NCBI RefSeq assembly: GCF_001612845.1
Contig: NZ_BDBF01000045.1
Location: forward strand, 1-64,000
Direction of reading: 5' to 3'
Source: Nocardia elegans NBRC 108235
Lineage (GTDB): Bacteria; Actinomycetota; Actinomycetes; Mycobacteriales; Mycobacteriaceae
DNA: 64,000 bases
The notes beneath the pieces are model-generated. The model saw only the letters and a list, made by a program, of their open reading frames with translations. It searched no databases and was not told where the DNA came from. This document shows positions 51,409 through 59,481 of the stretch, piece by piece; the first letter of the stretch is position 1; each line of letters opens with the position of its first letter. The position numbers were made by a program, and so were the translations under genes.

Positions 51409-53532
51409 ATGGCTGGCGTGAATTCCCCGGAGACGCTCGAGACGGCCGACGCTTCGTCGCGCACTGTGGAAACCGATGCGGCGCAACAGATTCTGCAGCG
51501 TGTGTTCGGGTACGACAGTTTCCGGGGATTACAGCGCGAGATCGTCGATCAGGTCGTCTCCGGGGGCGATGCACTCGTTCTGATGCCTACCGGCGGCGGC
51601 AAGTCGCTGTGCTATCAGATTCCGGCGCTGGTGCGGCCGGGGGTGGGCGTGGTCATCTCGCCGCTGATCGCGCTGATGCAGGATCAGGTCGACGCGCTGA
51701 CCGCGCTCGGGGTGCGGGCCGGATTCCTCAACTCCACCCAATACCCGGACGAGCGGCGCACGGTCGAGGCGCAGTTCGTCGCCGGGGAACTGGATGTGTT
51801 GTATCTGGCGCCGGAGCGGTTGAAGCTCGAATCGACCGCGGAATTGCTCGATCGCGGCAAAGTATCCGTGTTCGCCATCGACGAGGCGCACTGTGTCTCA
51901 CAGTGGGGCCACGACTTCCGGCCCGACTATCTGGCGCTGTCGGTACTGCACGAACGCTGGCCCGACGTGCCGCGGATCGCCTTGACCGCCACCGCCACCG
52001 AGGCCACACGCCGCGAGATCGCCGAGCGGCTCGACCTCACCGGGGCGAAGCATTTCGTCGCGGGTTTCGACCGGCCCAATATCCAGTACCGGATCGAACC
52101 GAAGAATCGCGCCGATCAGCAACTGCTGTCCTTCATCCGCACCGAACATCCGGGCGAGGCGGGCATCGTCTACTGCCTGTCTCGCAATTCGGTCGAGCGA
52201 ACAGCGGAATTCCTGTGCCGCAACGGAATCGAGGCGGTGCCCTATCACGCCGGTCTGGACGCGCGCACCCGCGCCACCAACCAGGCCAGGTTCCTGCGCG
52301 AAGACGGACTGATCGTCGTCGCGACCATCGCCTTCGGGATGGGCATCGACAAACCCGATGTGCGGTTCGTCGCACATCTGGATCTGCCCAAGTCGGTGGA
52401 GGGCTACTACCAGGAGACCGGTCGCGCCGGCCGCGACGGCCTGCCGTCCACCGCCTGGATGGTCTACGGCCTCAATGATGTTGTGCAGCAACGCAAGATG
52501 ATCGACTCCTCCGAAGGCGACGCGGCGCACCGGCGCCAGTTGCAGCTCCATCTGGATGCGATGCTCGCGCTGTGCGAGACCGTGCAGTGCCGCCGCACCC
52601 AGCTGCTCAACTACTTCGGCCAATCCGGTGACACCTGCGGTAACTGCGACACCTGCCTGAATCCGCCGGAATCCTGGGACGGCACGGTCGCCGCGCAGAA
52701 GGTGCTCTCGGCGGTGCTGCGGCTCAAACGCGAACGCGGGCAGAGCTTCGGCGCCGGACATATCGTCGACATTCTGCTCGGGAAGTCGAATCCGAAAGTG
52801 TTGCAGCACAAGCACAACGAGTTGAAGGTGTTCGGCGTCGGCGCCGATCTGCGCGATACCGAATGGCGCGGCGTGATCCGCCAGCTGCTCGCCCAGGGCC
52901 TGCTCGCGGTGCACGGCGAATACGGCGTGCTGACCCTCACCGAAGCCAGCGACGAGGTGCTGTTCAAGAACCGCACGGTCCTCATGCGCCGCGAGCCGGA
53001 ACGCGTGAAGCCACCGCGCGCGGCCAAGGCGAAGGCGGCGTCCCGCCTCGCCGCGGCCGAGCTGGCGCCCGCGGCGGCCGACCTGTTCGAACAGCTTCGT
53101 GCCTGGCGTGCCTCGGTCGCCAAGGAGCAGGGCGTTCCCGCCTACGTCGTCTTCCACGACGCCACCCTGCGCGATATCGCCGGCCGTGCCCCCGCGACCC
53201 TGGCCGAACTCGGCGGCATCAGCGGAATCGGTGAGAACAAGCTCGCGAAGTACGGCGAGGGCGTCCTCGAAGTGGTCGCGGGATTCGATGCGGGTAGCTC
53301 GGGCGATGCGGCGGAGGCGCCGGCCTCACGTCTGAACCGAGCCGAGCGACCGGCCGGCCGGCGCGGCTCCTCCCGCGCAGCCGCATCGGGTGCCCGCTCG
53401 CGCCCGGAACCGTCTCGCGGCCCCGTCACACGCTCGAGGTTCGAGGCCGCGGAACCGGTAGCCCCGAACGATTCGGTGAACTGGGACATCCCCGACGCCG
53501 ATTTCGAGCCCCCGCCGGACGACTTCTACTGA
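51409..53532 (+). CDS. recQ: ATP-dependent DNA helicase RecQ
   Basis: The 707-residue 3'-5' helicase acts in recombination and fork repair. The order is helicase core (Walker A LMPTGGGKS, DEAH in FAIDEAHCVSQWGHDFRPDY, motif VI QETGRAGRDG), the RecQ zinc site (C in VQCRRTQLLNYFG and CGNCDTC), a winged helix, an HRDC domain (about 545-625), and a disordered Arg/Ser/Pro C-terminus of about 80 residues ending PPPDDFY. ATG 51409 was used; GTG 51418 is nearly as good, and TAGGAT overlapping the ATG could be a -10. The 203-nt upstream gap separates it from the divergent LuxR gene. Confidence 0.95.
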   Translation: MAGVNSPETLETADASSRTVETDAAQQILQRVFGYDSFRGLQREIVDQVVSGGDALVLMPTGGGKSLCYQIPALVRPGVGVVISPLIALMQDQVDALTALGVRAGFLNSTQYPDERRTVEAQFVAGELDVLYLAPERLKLESTAELLDRGKVSVFAIDEAHCVSQWGHDFRPDYLALSVLHERWPDVPRIALTATATEATRREIAERLDLTGAKHFVAGFDRPNIQYRIEPKNRADQQLLSFIRTEHPGEAGIVYCLSRNSVERTAEFLCRNGIEAVPYHAGLDARTRATNQARFLREDGLIVVATIAFGMGIDKPDVRFVAHLDLPKSVEGYYQETGRAGRDGLPSTAWMVYGLNDVVQQRKMIDSSEGDAAHRRQLQLHLDAMLALCETVQCRRTQLLNYFGQSGDTCGNCDTCLNPPESWDGTVAAQKVLSAVLRLKRERGQSFGAGHIVDILLGKSNPKVLQHKHNELKVFGVGADLRDTEWRGVIRQLLAQGLLAVHGEYGVLTLTEASDEVLFKNRTVLMRREPERVKPPRAAKAKAASRLAAAELAPAAADLFEQLRAWRASVAKEQGVPAYVVFHDATLRDIAGRAPATLAELGGISGIGENKLAKYGEGVLEVVAGFDAGSSGDAAEAPASRLNRAERPAGRRGSSRAAASGARSRPEPSRGPVTRSRFEAAEPVAPNDSVNWDIPDADFEPPPDDFY

Positions 53533-53677
53533 ACCGCTCGGTGCGCCGGCCTGCCCGCTCACCAGCGCGGACGAAGGTTGCGATCGCCGTGCGCCCCGGT
53601 GTCGACCGCCACGCCGCCTCGGGGGTGACGCCCGTTCCACGTTTATCCCTCCGCGCGGCGCGGGTAACCGTCTCGCC

Positions 53678-53929
53678 GTGACACATGGGCAGGACGGAGT
53701 GATCGAGACCAACGGGTCGCCGAAGTACCACGACCCGGCTTCAGACGCCGATTGGGCCGTCTCGGCCACGCCGGATCCTTCCCGGCTCGGGGTGCGGCCC
53801 CTGGGCCGGATCGGAATGACCCGGCAGTTGCGACGAGCCCGCACCGGCATGCGGCCCTCGACGCTGGCCCTGATCACTGTCTGGATTGCCGTCTTGGCGC
53901 TGTATCTGGCGGTGCGACCGGGCGGATAG
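53678..53929 (+). CDS. Small tail-anchored membrane protein, paralogue 1
   Basis: The 83-residue protein has a polar N-terminal 58 residues and one C-terminal helix ending at the stop: STLALITVWIAVLALYLAVRPGG. The only plausible start is GTG 53678. The next gene encodes a same-sized protein with the same helix motif, and the gene before ftsE a third version. It has no other recognisable domain. Location between recQ and smpB and the tail-anchored shape suggest a membrane adaptor, but this is inference. Confidence 0.65.
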   Translation: MTHGQDGVIETNGSPKYHDPASDADWAVSATPDPSRLGVRPLGRIGMTRQLRRARTGMRPSTLALITVWIAVLALYLAVRPGG

Positions 53930-53944
53930 CGGTAGCGTGCCGCT

Positions 53945-54181
53945 ATGTCCCACGACCATCACGACGACCGCTCCGATCAGTCGTCGGATTCCGGCCCCGG
54001 CGGCGATCCGCCGGATGCCGCGAAACCCGGACCTCGCCGCACCCGAGCGGATTCGGTCGAGGCCGGGTGGCTGCGCCCGCACGCGAACCCGCTCGGTCGC
54101 CCGCGGCTGACGACCGTGGTGCTGCTACTCGCGTGGATCGCCTTGCTGATTCTGTATCTGCAGGTCCGCCCCGGCGGCTGA
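53945..54181 (+). CDS. Small tail-anchored membrane protein, paralogue 2
   Basis: This 78-residue protein starts 16 nt after the previous stop. It has a His/Asp-rich N-terminus (MSHDHHDDRSDQ), a basic middle, and a C-terminal helix LTTVVLLLAWIALLILYLQVRPGG. The last ten residues align with paralogue 1 as LYL-x-VRPGG. The two probably arose by tandem duplication and diverged in their soluble parts. Confidence 0.65.
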   Translation: MSHDHHDDRSDQSSDSGPGGDPPDAAKPGPRRTRADSVEAGWLRPHANPLGRPRLTTVVLLLAWIALLILYLQVRPGG

Positions 54182-54188
54182 CCGCGCG

Positions 54189-54581
54189 TCAGCGGTCGGC
54201 GCTCACCCGCTCCCACATCATCGCGTTCTGCCAGCCGTAGCGCTGAAAGGCCCAGTCCTGCACGGTCTTTGCGACGAGCTCGAAGGCGGGGGAGTGCGGG
54301 GTTCCCCAGCGCGCGGTGTCGCGCACGCTGGCGCGGAACTGCATGCCCGGCCCGCCCCCGCCGTATTCGACGATATAGCCGCGACCGTCGTCGGGATCGA
54401 TGCGCCGATCCATCTCGACGCGCAGATAGTGTTGGGCCGCAGGCGAACCCGGGCGTTCGACGACGAGTTGGGGTTCTCGGTAATCCAACTCGGCCAGGAG
54501 GTCGTGTAGTTGCGCATCGGTCGGGTCGTCGAGTACACGATCCGAGGCGGTGCTCACTCTGAATCTGGGTACCGTTGTCAC
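54189..54581 (-). CDS. Hypothetical protein, family not recognised
   Basis: This is a 130-residue acidic protein. It contains DAQLHDLLAELDYREPQLVVERPGSPAAQHYLRVEMDRRIDPDDGRGYIVEYGGGGPGMQFRA and a C-terminal VAKTVQDWAFQRYGW. The pattern of a short beta-sheet with GGG loop followed by an aromatic helix recalls small immunity-type or SMI1-like folds, but I cannot assign it. GTG 54581 is the better of two in-frame GTG codons (the other is at 54698). It is convergent with the tail-anchored pair. Confidence 0.5.
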   Translation of the reverse strand: MTTVPRFRVSTASDRVLDDPTDAQLHDLLAELDYREPQLVVERPGSPAAQHYLRVEMDRRIDPDDGRGYIVEYGGGGPGMQFRASVRDTARWGTPHSPAFELVAKTVQDWAFQRYGWQNAMMWERVSADR

Positions 54582-54897
54582 GCAACCATTTTGCGCGCTC
54601 GCTCGGTGATGGGCACACAAATTCGGTTCCCGGCGGTGGGGATGTCCGCATTCGTCCGCTGCCGCCGCCTTCCGGTGCGGTGGTTTCTCCCGCGACACCG
54701 GCTCCCGTGCGGCGCGGGCGGGTTGCCGGAGACCGGCCGACCGTGAGACGGATCACGGCATGTTCCGCGCCGGAATTTCGTTTTCCTTCTGTTCGGCGGC
54801 CGTGTAAACCGGACAGGTCCGTACGCTCAGCGGGCGTCGAGGCACAATGACAGCGTGGAGCGCCGCCGAGCTGCGCGGAGTCGAGGGAAAGGTGTTC
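54582..54897. other. Intergenic region upstream of smpB
   Basis: This 316-nt region lies between divergent genes. I see no gene or RNA motif. CACAAT at 54843-54848 is a weak -10 candidate for smpB, with its TSS near 54855. In-frame codons from 54847 would extend SmpB by 17 residues not seen in its relatives. Confidence 0.4.
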
Positions 54898-55371
54898 ATG
54901 AAGGAGAAGGGGCGCAAGGTCATCGCCACCAACCGCAAGGCGCGGCACAACTACACGATCCTCGACACCTACGAGGCGGGGATCGCGCTGGTCGGTACCG
55001 AGGTGAAAAGCCTGCGGGAGGGTAAGGCGTCGCTGGTGGACGCCTACGCCACCATCGACGACGGTGAGGTGTGGCTGCGTGGCCTGCACATTCCCGAATA
55101 CGGGCACGGCACCTGGACCAACCACGCCCCGCGCCGCACCCGGAAACTGCTGCTGCACCGTCGCGAGATCGACAAGCTCACCGGCAAGACCAAGGAGAGC
55201 TCGCAGACGCTCGTGCCGCTGTCGATGTACTTCACCGACGGCAAGGTGAAGGTCGAACTGGCGCTGGCCAAGGGTAAGCAGGACTACGACAAGCGCCACG
55301 ACCTGGCCCGCCGCACCGCGGAGCGCGAGGTGACGCGCGAACTCGGCCGGCGCGTGAAGGGCATGCGCTGA
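54898..55371 (+). CDS. smpB: SsrA-binding protein SmpB
   Basis: The 157-residue partner of tmRNA delivers it to stalled ribosomes. It has KEKGRKVIATNRKARHNYTILDTYEAGIALVGTEVKSLREGKA, the core fold that binds the tRNA-like part, and the basic C-terminal helix (KRHDLARRTAEREVTRELGRRVKG) that enters the empty mRNA channel. ATG 54898 has GAGGGAAAGG upstream. The ssrA gene starts 82 nt after the stop, the usual actinobacterial arrangement. Confidence 0.97.
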   Translation: MKEKGRKVIATNRKARHNYTILDTYEAGIALVGTEVKSLREGKASLVDAYATIDDGEVWLRGLHIPEYGHGTWTNHAPRRTRKLLLHRREIDKLTGKTKESSQTLVPLSMYFTDGKVKVELALAKGKQDYDKRHDLARRTAEREVTRELGRRVKGMR

Positions 55372-55402
55372 CCGGCGGGAATGTATGAAGGCGAAGTGAT
55401 GT

Positions 55403-55408
55403 TAATAT
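55403..55408 (+). promoter_or_regulatory. Candidate -10 for ssrA
   Basis: TAATAT lies 45-50 nt before the mature tmRNA 5' end and is the only A/T-rich hexamer in this stretch. No good -35 is present. A small hairpin (cccggc, ccacca, gccggg; 55415-55432) lies between and may be part of the precursor leader. Confidence 0.35.
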
Positions 55409-55452
55409 GAACAGCCCGGCCCACCAGCCGGGTGTTCAACTGAGTTGACTAC

Positions 55453-55820
55453 GGGGCTGATCGGTTTCGACTGCGTACGTCGATTCAGGGGAAGCGTGTC
55501 GGTGCAGGCAGGAGACCACCGTAAGCGTCGCTGTAACCCAATAAGCGCCGATTCTCATCAGCGCGACTACGCTCTCGCTGCCTAAGCAGTAGAGCGTGTC
55601 TGTCAGTCCGGGTTTGCTCTCGGCCCGGGTACTGGCATCAGCTAGAGAGCTCTACCGTGCGGCTCGGTCGCGGAGTCGTACGGGACATCGAACAGCGACT
55701 GGGATCGTCATCTCGGCTTGTTCGCGTGACCGAGAGATCCGAGTAGAGGCTCAGCGAACTGCACACGGAGAAGCCCTGAAGAAGCGGCGGAGGACCCGGG
55801 TTCAATTCCCGGCAGCTCCA
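55453..55820 (+). ncRNA. ssrA: Transfer-messenger RNA
   Basis: The 5' acceptor strand ggggctg pairs with cagctcc near the 3' end (55813-55819). A T-arm-like gggttcaattccc precedes that end. The resume frame 55547-55582 encodes the tag ADSHQRDYALAA, followed by TAA at 55583-55585. The tag gives stalled products a C-terminal ALAA degradation signal. The 3' sequence reads cagctcca then cga, so the terminal CCA seems not to be encoded and would have to be added. SmpB is just upstream, and a strong terminator follows. Confidence 0.96.
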
Positions 55821-55824
55821 CGAC

Positions 55825-55861
55825 AGGCCCCTCACCTGAGCCCCAGGTGAGGGGCCTTTTT
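55825..55861 (+). terminator. Rho-independent terminator of ssrA
   Basis: The 14-bp perfect stem aggcccctcacctg (55825-55838) pairs with 55844-55857 around a 5-nt loop and runs into ttttt (55857-55861). This is the textbook form. Confidence 0.93.
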
Positions 55862-55886
55862 CATTCACGAGGGTAGAACTGAGGTC

Positions 55887-56966
55887 GTGACGCGGTATGC
55901 ATACGACGCGGGGGCCGGCGCACTTGTCGCGACTTGGGGAACCGGTGGGGGAGACGTGGCCGAGACCATCGCGCCCCTGTCACGGACGGTCGAACCCGAG
56001 GTCGCGCTCGCGCTGGCGGCGGCGTTGACGAAACTGTCGGAGTATCAGTGGCGGACCTACACGCATCCGGCGTCGGCGGCGGGGGATCCGGAGGTGCCGA
56101 ACAGTGTGGCGTGGCATCGGGCCGAGGAGCGCAATCGGTTCCGTGAGGTGGAGGCGGCTGTCCGGGAACCGAATCTGCCGGACGAGGACGGGATGATGGC
56201 GGTGTCCTACAGCGTGGTCGAGGAGGCGGCGCATCGGATCGGGCGGGTGGCGCATCTGATCGGTGATGCGACACTGGTGGACGCGCTGGTCGCCGAGGTG
56301 CGGACCGAACAGGCGGCGATCGAGGCCGCGGAACTGGGCGATCTGTCCGGACGAGCCCGGCAGGCGGTGGAGTTGTCGCGGGCGGACATCTCGCCGGTGC
56401 AGGTGCACGCGGCCGATGCGCTGCTGTACGCCGACCCGCTCGCCTCTCTCGACCGGTTCACCGATATCGACCCGGCCGCCGCCGCGGTGGCCGCCGCGCG
56501 CTGGCTGTACCTCGCCGCTCAGGTCGCGGCCGAGGCCGCCGAGGTGCATCCGGTGCACGTGGTCGCGGAGGCCGACAATCTCGAGGCGCTGCAGGTGGAG
56601 ACGCCGACTCTGGTGCTGGAGCGGTTGTGTGCGGGCGAGAGCCCGACCGCCGTGGTGGTCGACCTGATCGCCGACGCGCTCGCGGCTGCCGAGGGCCGGG
56701 TGCGCAACCCGGTCCGGATCGTCGAGGCCGCCGAGGCGATCGAAAGGCGCTTGCGCGGAGAGGAACTCGACGAGGAGGGCCTGACCGCGCTCACCGACGA
56801 ATTCCGGATCTCCTGCCTCGATCCGGCCCGTCCGGCCGTCGATCTGCTGGAGGATTTGCTGGACGCCATCCGCGGCTGCCGGCTGCTGTACTGCGAGGAA
56901 TACGAGTCGGGGTTCGAGGACGCGGTGCGGGCCGAGGCCGACGATCAGCGCCCGCCGGTGCTGTAG
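55887..56966 (+). CDS. Unrecognised 359-residue helical protein downstream of ssrA
   Basis: The protein is almost all helix and rich in Ala, Glu, Leu and Val. I recognise no domain, no signal peptide and no transmembrane segment, so it is likely cytoplasmic. Notable stretches are EVALALAAALTKLSEYQWRTYTHPASAAGDPE, EEAAHRIGRVAHLIGDATLVDALVAEVRTEQAA and a C-terminal RISCLDPARPAVDLLEDLLDAIRGC. GTG 55887 has only GAGG upstream at short spacing. It is bounded on both sides by hairpins with the same cccctcacc stem core, so it is probably a one-gene transcript. Confidence 0.6.
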   Translation: MTRYAYDAGAGALVATWGTGGGDVAETIAPLSRTVEPEVALALAAALTKLSEYQWRTYTHPASAAGDPEVPNSVAWHRAEERNRFREVEAAVREPNLPDEDGMMAVSYSVVEEAAHRIGRVAHLIGDATLVDALVAEVRTEQAAIEAAELGDLSGRARQAVELSRADISPVQVHAADALLYADPLASLDRFTDIDPAAAAVAAARWLYLAAQVAAEAAEVHPVHVVAEADNLEALQVETPTLVLERLCAGESPTAVVVDLIADALAAAEGRVRNPVRIVEAAEAIERRLRGEELDEEGLTALTDEFRISCLDPARPAVDLLEDLLDAIRGCRLLYCEEYESGFEDAVRAEADDQRPPVL

Positions 56967-56989
56967 TCCGGTCGGGCATCGCCACAGCG

Positions 56990-57019
56990 GCCCCTCACCG
57001 TGCATCGCAGGTGAGGGGC
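56990..57019 (+). terminator. Hairpin after the unrecognised gene, related to the ssrA terminator
   Basis: The 10-bp stem gcccctcacc (56990-56999) pairs with 57010-57019 across a 10-nt loop. The stem core is the same as in the ssrA terminator (cccctcacc / ggtgagggg), but the T-run is missing. It lies between convergent genes. Confidence 0.6.
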
Positions 57020-57046
57020 ATTCCGATGCGGACGAGGGTGGCGGCG

Positions 57047-57493
57047 TCAGCCGAGAAGCCCCAGTTGCTGCAGGTGGGTTACGTCGTCACGAACGCCCCA
57101 GTGCTCGACGACGCGCCCGTGCTGGTCGAACCTCATCCAATGCATCTGGCGGAACCGGAATGTTCGGCCGGTTGGGGCATTGCCCATGAACTCGCCGACA
57201 TGGGTTCCGCTGTACCAATTGCGTCCGACGACCACGTCGCCCGCCGCGGTGAAATCCTCGAATTCGGTTCGGCCATCGGGAAATGCGGACCGCAGCATCG
57301 ACACCAATGCCTTGACGGGCGCGGTGCCGTGGCGGTGAGCCTCGGGGGCGGTGTGGTTGATCATGTTCGGATCGAAGAGCTCGTCGATCAACTCGAGTCG
57401 TCCCTCGTCGAAGATTTCGCCGTAGATGCGTCGCATCGCGGCGATGTTGCGTTGCTCGATGGTGCCGACCATTGCCGTGTCTTCTGTTGCCAT
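57047..57493 (-). CDS. SnoaL-like polyketide-cyclase-family protein
   Basis: The 148-residue protein has the SnoaL/ester cyclase pattern: NIAAMRRIYGEIFDEGRLELIDELFDPNMINHTAPEAHRHG, VSMLRSAFPDGRTEFEDFTAAGDVVVGRNWYSGTHVGEF, and FRFRQMHWMRFDQHGRVVEHWGVRDD. The H-x-x-APEAH, D and W residues resemble SnoaL's acid-base set. The substrate is unknown. It is divergent from a LuxR-type regulator, with an 87-nt gap, so the regulator may control it. Confidence 0.85.
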   Translation of the reverse strand: MATEDTAMVGTIEQRNIAAMRRIYGEIFDEGRLELIDELFDPNMINHTAPEAHRHGTAPVKALVSMLRSAFPDGRTEFEDFTAAGDVVVGRNWYSGTHVGEFMGNAPTGRTFRFRQMHWMRFDQHGRVVEHWGVRDDVTHLQQLGLLG

Positions 57494-57580
57494 GTCTCGA
57501 TCGTCCGATCCGAACGAGTGGCACGGCCATCCCTACTTCCTGGGATTCTGCGATGCCCCGGGGGGCGCTACCGTTCCTCC

Positions 57581-58726
57581 GTGAGTGAAACACGGCTGGC
57601 GCGGGAAGTGGTGCGCCTGAGCCACCAGGGACTCGGGCTCGACGAGCTTCGCTACGCGCTCGATGCGGCAGTGGGCCGCGTGGTCTCGTGGGATATGGCG
57701 GCCTGGTCGACGACAGACCCCGCCACGCTGTTGTTCACCAGCTGCGTGGTCAGCGGACGGGAGGAGGACCCGCGGACCGAGGCGGCCCTCTTCGACAGCG
57801 AGTTCCGTATTCCGGACATCAATACGTTCGGGGCGCTGGCGGCCGCGTCTCCACCGGTCGCGACGCTGTACGCGGCGACGGGCGGTGAACTGCAGCGCTC
57901 GCCGCGATGGCGCACGGTGCTCGCGCCGCTCGGCGTGATCGACGAGATCCGGGCGGCGTTTCTCGACGGTGGGAGCTGCTGGGGAACGCTGGTCGGATAC
58001 CGGACCCACGGAAATCCGTTCGGACCCGACGATGTTCGGGCGATCGCGCAGGTTGCGCCACTGATAGCAGACGGCTTGCGCCGCGCGATGCTGCACACCG
58101 CGGTGGACCGTGCGATCGACGAGGTGGCCGGCCCCGGTATCGCGATCGTCGATCCCGAGGGCACACTCGGCGACGTCACCCCGGCGGCCCAGCGCTGGCT
58201 TGCGGAAATCGCCGAACCCGGGGCGGTTCCCAGCGTTTTCCGCTCCATCGCCGCGGCCGCTCGATCGGCGGCCGCCGGATTGTGCGAGCGCCCCGCGCAC
58301 GCGCGGTTACCCCGACGCGGCGGCGGGTGGATCCTCGTGCACGGATCGGTACTCGCCGGTTCGGGCCAGATCGCGGTGATCGTGGAGAGCGCTGCGGAAA
58401 ACCACCTCTCGGACGTCCTGGTGCGCGCCTACGGCCTGACGTCGAGGGAGCGCGAAATCACGGAACTGGTGCTGAGGGGCGCGTCGACGGACGCGATAGC
58501 CCGGCAACTGTTCATCTCGGCGTACACCGTCCAGGACCACGTCAAGTCGATCCTCGCGAAGTCGAACATCCGCAGTCGGCGAGACCTCGTCGCGACGTTC
58601 TACGGACGCCACTACGCGCCGCTGACTACGGCCGGCGCGATTCCGAGCCCGTACGGGTGGTACTTGCCGACGGAGCCGGGTACGGAATCGGAGGCTCGTT
58701 CCGCTCAGGCGCCGGGCTCGCCGTAG
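57581..58726 (+). CDS. LuxR-family regulator with GAF/PAS-like sensor
   Basis: The 381-residue protein has an N-terminal sensor of about 220 residues (GYRTHGNPFGPDDVRAIAQVAPLIADGLRRAML resembles the end of a GAF-like domain) and a PAS-like middle (PGIAIVDPEGTLGDVTPAAQRWL). The C-terminal LuxR helix-turn-helix (about 285-345) reads TSREREITELVLRGASTDAIARQLFISAYTVQDHVKSI. GTG 57581 has no clear ribosome binding site. It is divergent from the SnoaL-like gene and overlaps the convergent DUF899 gene by 22 nt. Confidence 0.82.
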   Translation: MSETRLAREVVRLSHQGLGLDELRYALDAAVGRVVSWDMAAWSTTDPATLLFTSCVVSGREEDPRTEAALFDSEFRIPDINTFGALAAASPPVATLYAATGGELQRSPRWRTVLAPLGVIDEIRAAFLDGGSCWGTLVGYRTHGNPFGPDDVRAIAQVAPLIADGLRRAMLHTAVDRAIDEVAGPGIAIVDPEGTLGDVTPAAQRWLAEIAEPGAVPSVFRSIAAAARSAAAGLCERPAHARLPRRGGGWILVHGSVLAGSGQIAVIVESAAENHLSDVLVRAYGLTSREREITELVLRGASTDAIARQLFISAYTVQDHVKSILAKSNIRSRRDLVATFYGRHYAPLTTAGAIPSPYGWYLPTEPGTESEARSAQAPGSP

Positions 58727-59394
58727 GCCGCCGCGATCTCCTTCGATCCACTCCACCGGCTGTAGGTGGGCGATTGTGGCCATCCCTCGGGGGAGTCCTG
58801 CCATTCCTCCTGCCGGCCGTAGGGCAGCAGGTCGATCAGGGCGAAGGTGTAGCCGAGCTGTTCGGTGCCGCGGCCGTCGGTGTGCCAGGTGCGGTAGACG
58901 GTGTCGCCGTCGCGCAGGAAGACGTTGACCGCGAAGCCGCCGCCGGGAGGTGCGCCGACATCCGCGCCGAAGGAGCTGTTCGCGGTGGAGTACCAGCTCA
59001 TTGTGTTGCCGACGCGCCGCTTGTAGGCCAGCGCCTCGTCGATCGGCCCCTGGGTCACGATGACGAAGCGGGCGTCCCAGTTGTCCAGGAACTCCAATCG
59101 GGTGAATTGCGAGGTGAATCCGGTGCAACCGGGGCATTGCCAGGTTTCGCCGGGAAACCACATGTGGTTGTAGACGATCAGCTGCGACTTGCCGTCGAAG
59201 ACGTCCGCCAGCCGGACCGGTCCGTTCTCGCCCTCGAGGGTGTAGTCGGGCATCCGCACCATCGGCAGGCGGCGGCGCGCCGCGGCGATCGCGTCCAATT
59301 CCCGAGTCGCGGCCTTCTCCCGCATTCGCAGCGCGTCGAGTTCACGCTGCCAGGTCTCGGCGTCGACGACGGGTGGCAGTGCTGTGGTGCTCAT
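58705..59394 (-). CDS. DUF899 (thioredoxin-fold) family protein
   Basis: The 229-residue protein belongs to the DUF899 group of thioredoxin-like proteins. It has the family's LADVFDGKSQLIVYNHMWFPGE start of the fold, the CPGCT pair in place of CxxC, and FVIVTQGPIDEALAYKRRVG, then GGGFAVNVFLRDGDTVYRTWHTDGRG. GGGAGG before ATG 59394 sets the start. Redox or detoxification roles have been suggested for the family; none is shown here. It stands next to the GlxA-type regulator, 87 nt away and in the same direction. Confidence 0.85.
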   Translation of the reverse strand: MSTTALPPVVDAETWQRELDALRMREKAATRELDAIAAARRRLPMVRMPDYTLEGENGPVRLADVFDGKSQLIVYNHMWFPGETWQCPGCTGFTSQFTRLEFLDNWDARFVIVTQGPIDEALAYKRRVGNTMSWYSTANSSFGADVGAPPGGGFAVNVFLRDGDTVYRTWHTDGRGTEQLGYTFALIDLLPYGRQEEWQDSPEGWPQSPTYSRWSGSKEIAAAYGEPGA

Positions 59395-59481
59395 GGGTCC
59401 TCCCTGACCGTTCTCCCGGATTGCGAGCTGTAGATACAGACGCGATACGGCTCCGGAACTCATCGGTCGCGGCCCGTCGAT

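Noticed and set aside
56627..57580. In-frame 5' extension of the LuxR regulator ending at 58726
   Set aside because: It reads through the preceding gene, a hairpin and the opposite-strand SnoaL gene. The regulator begins sensibly at GTG 57581.
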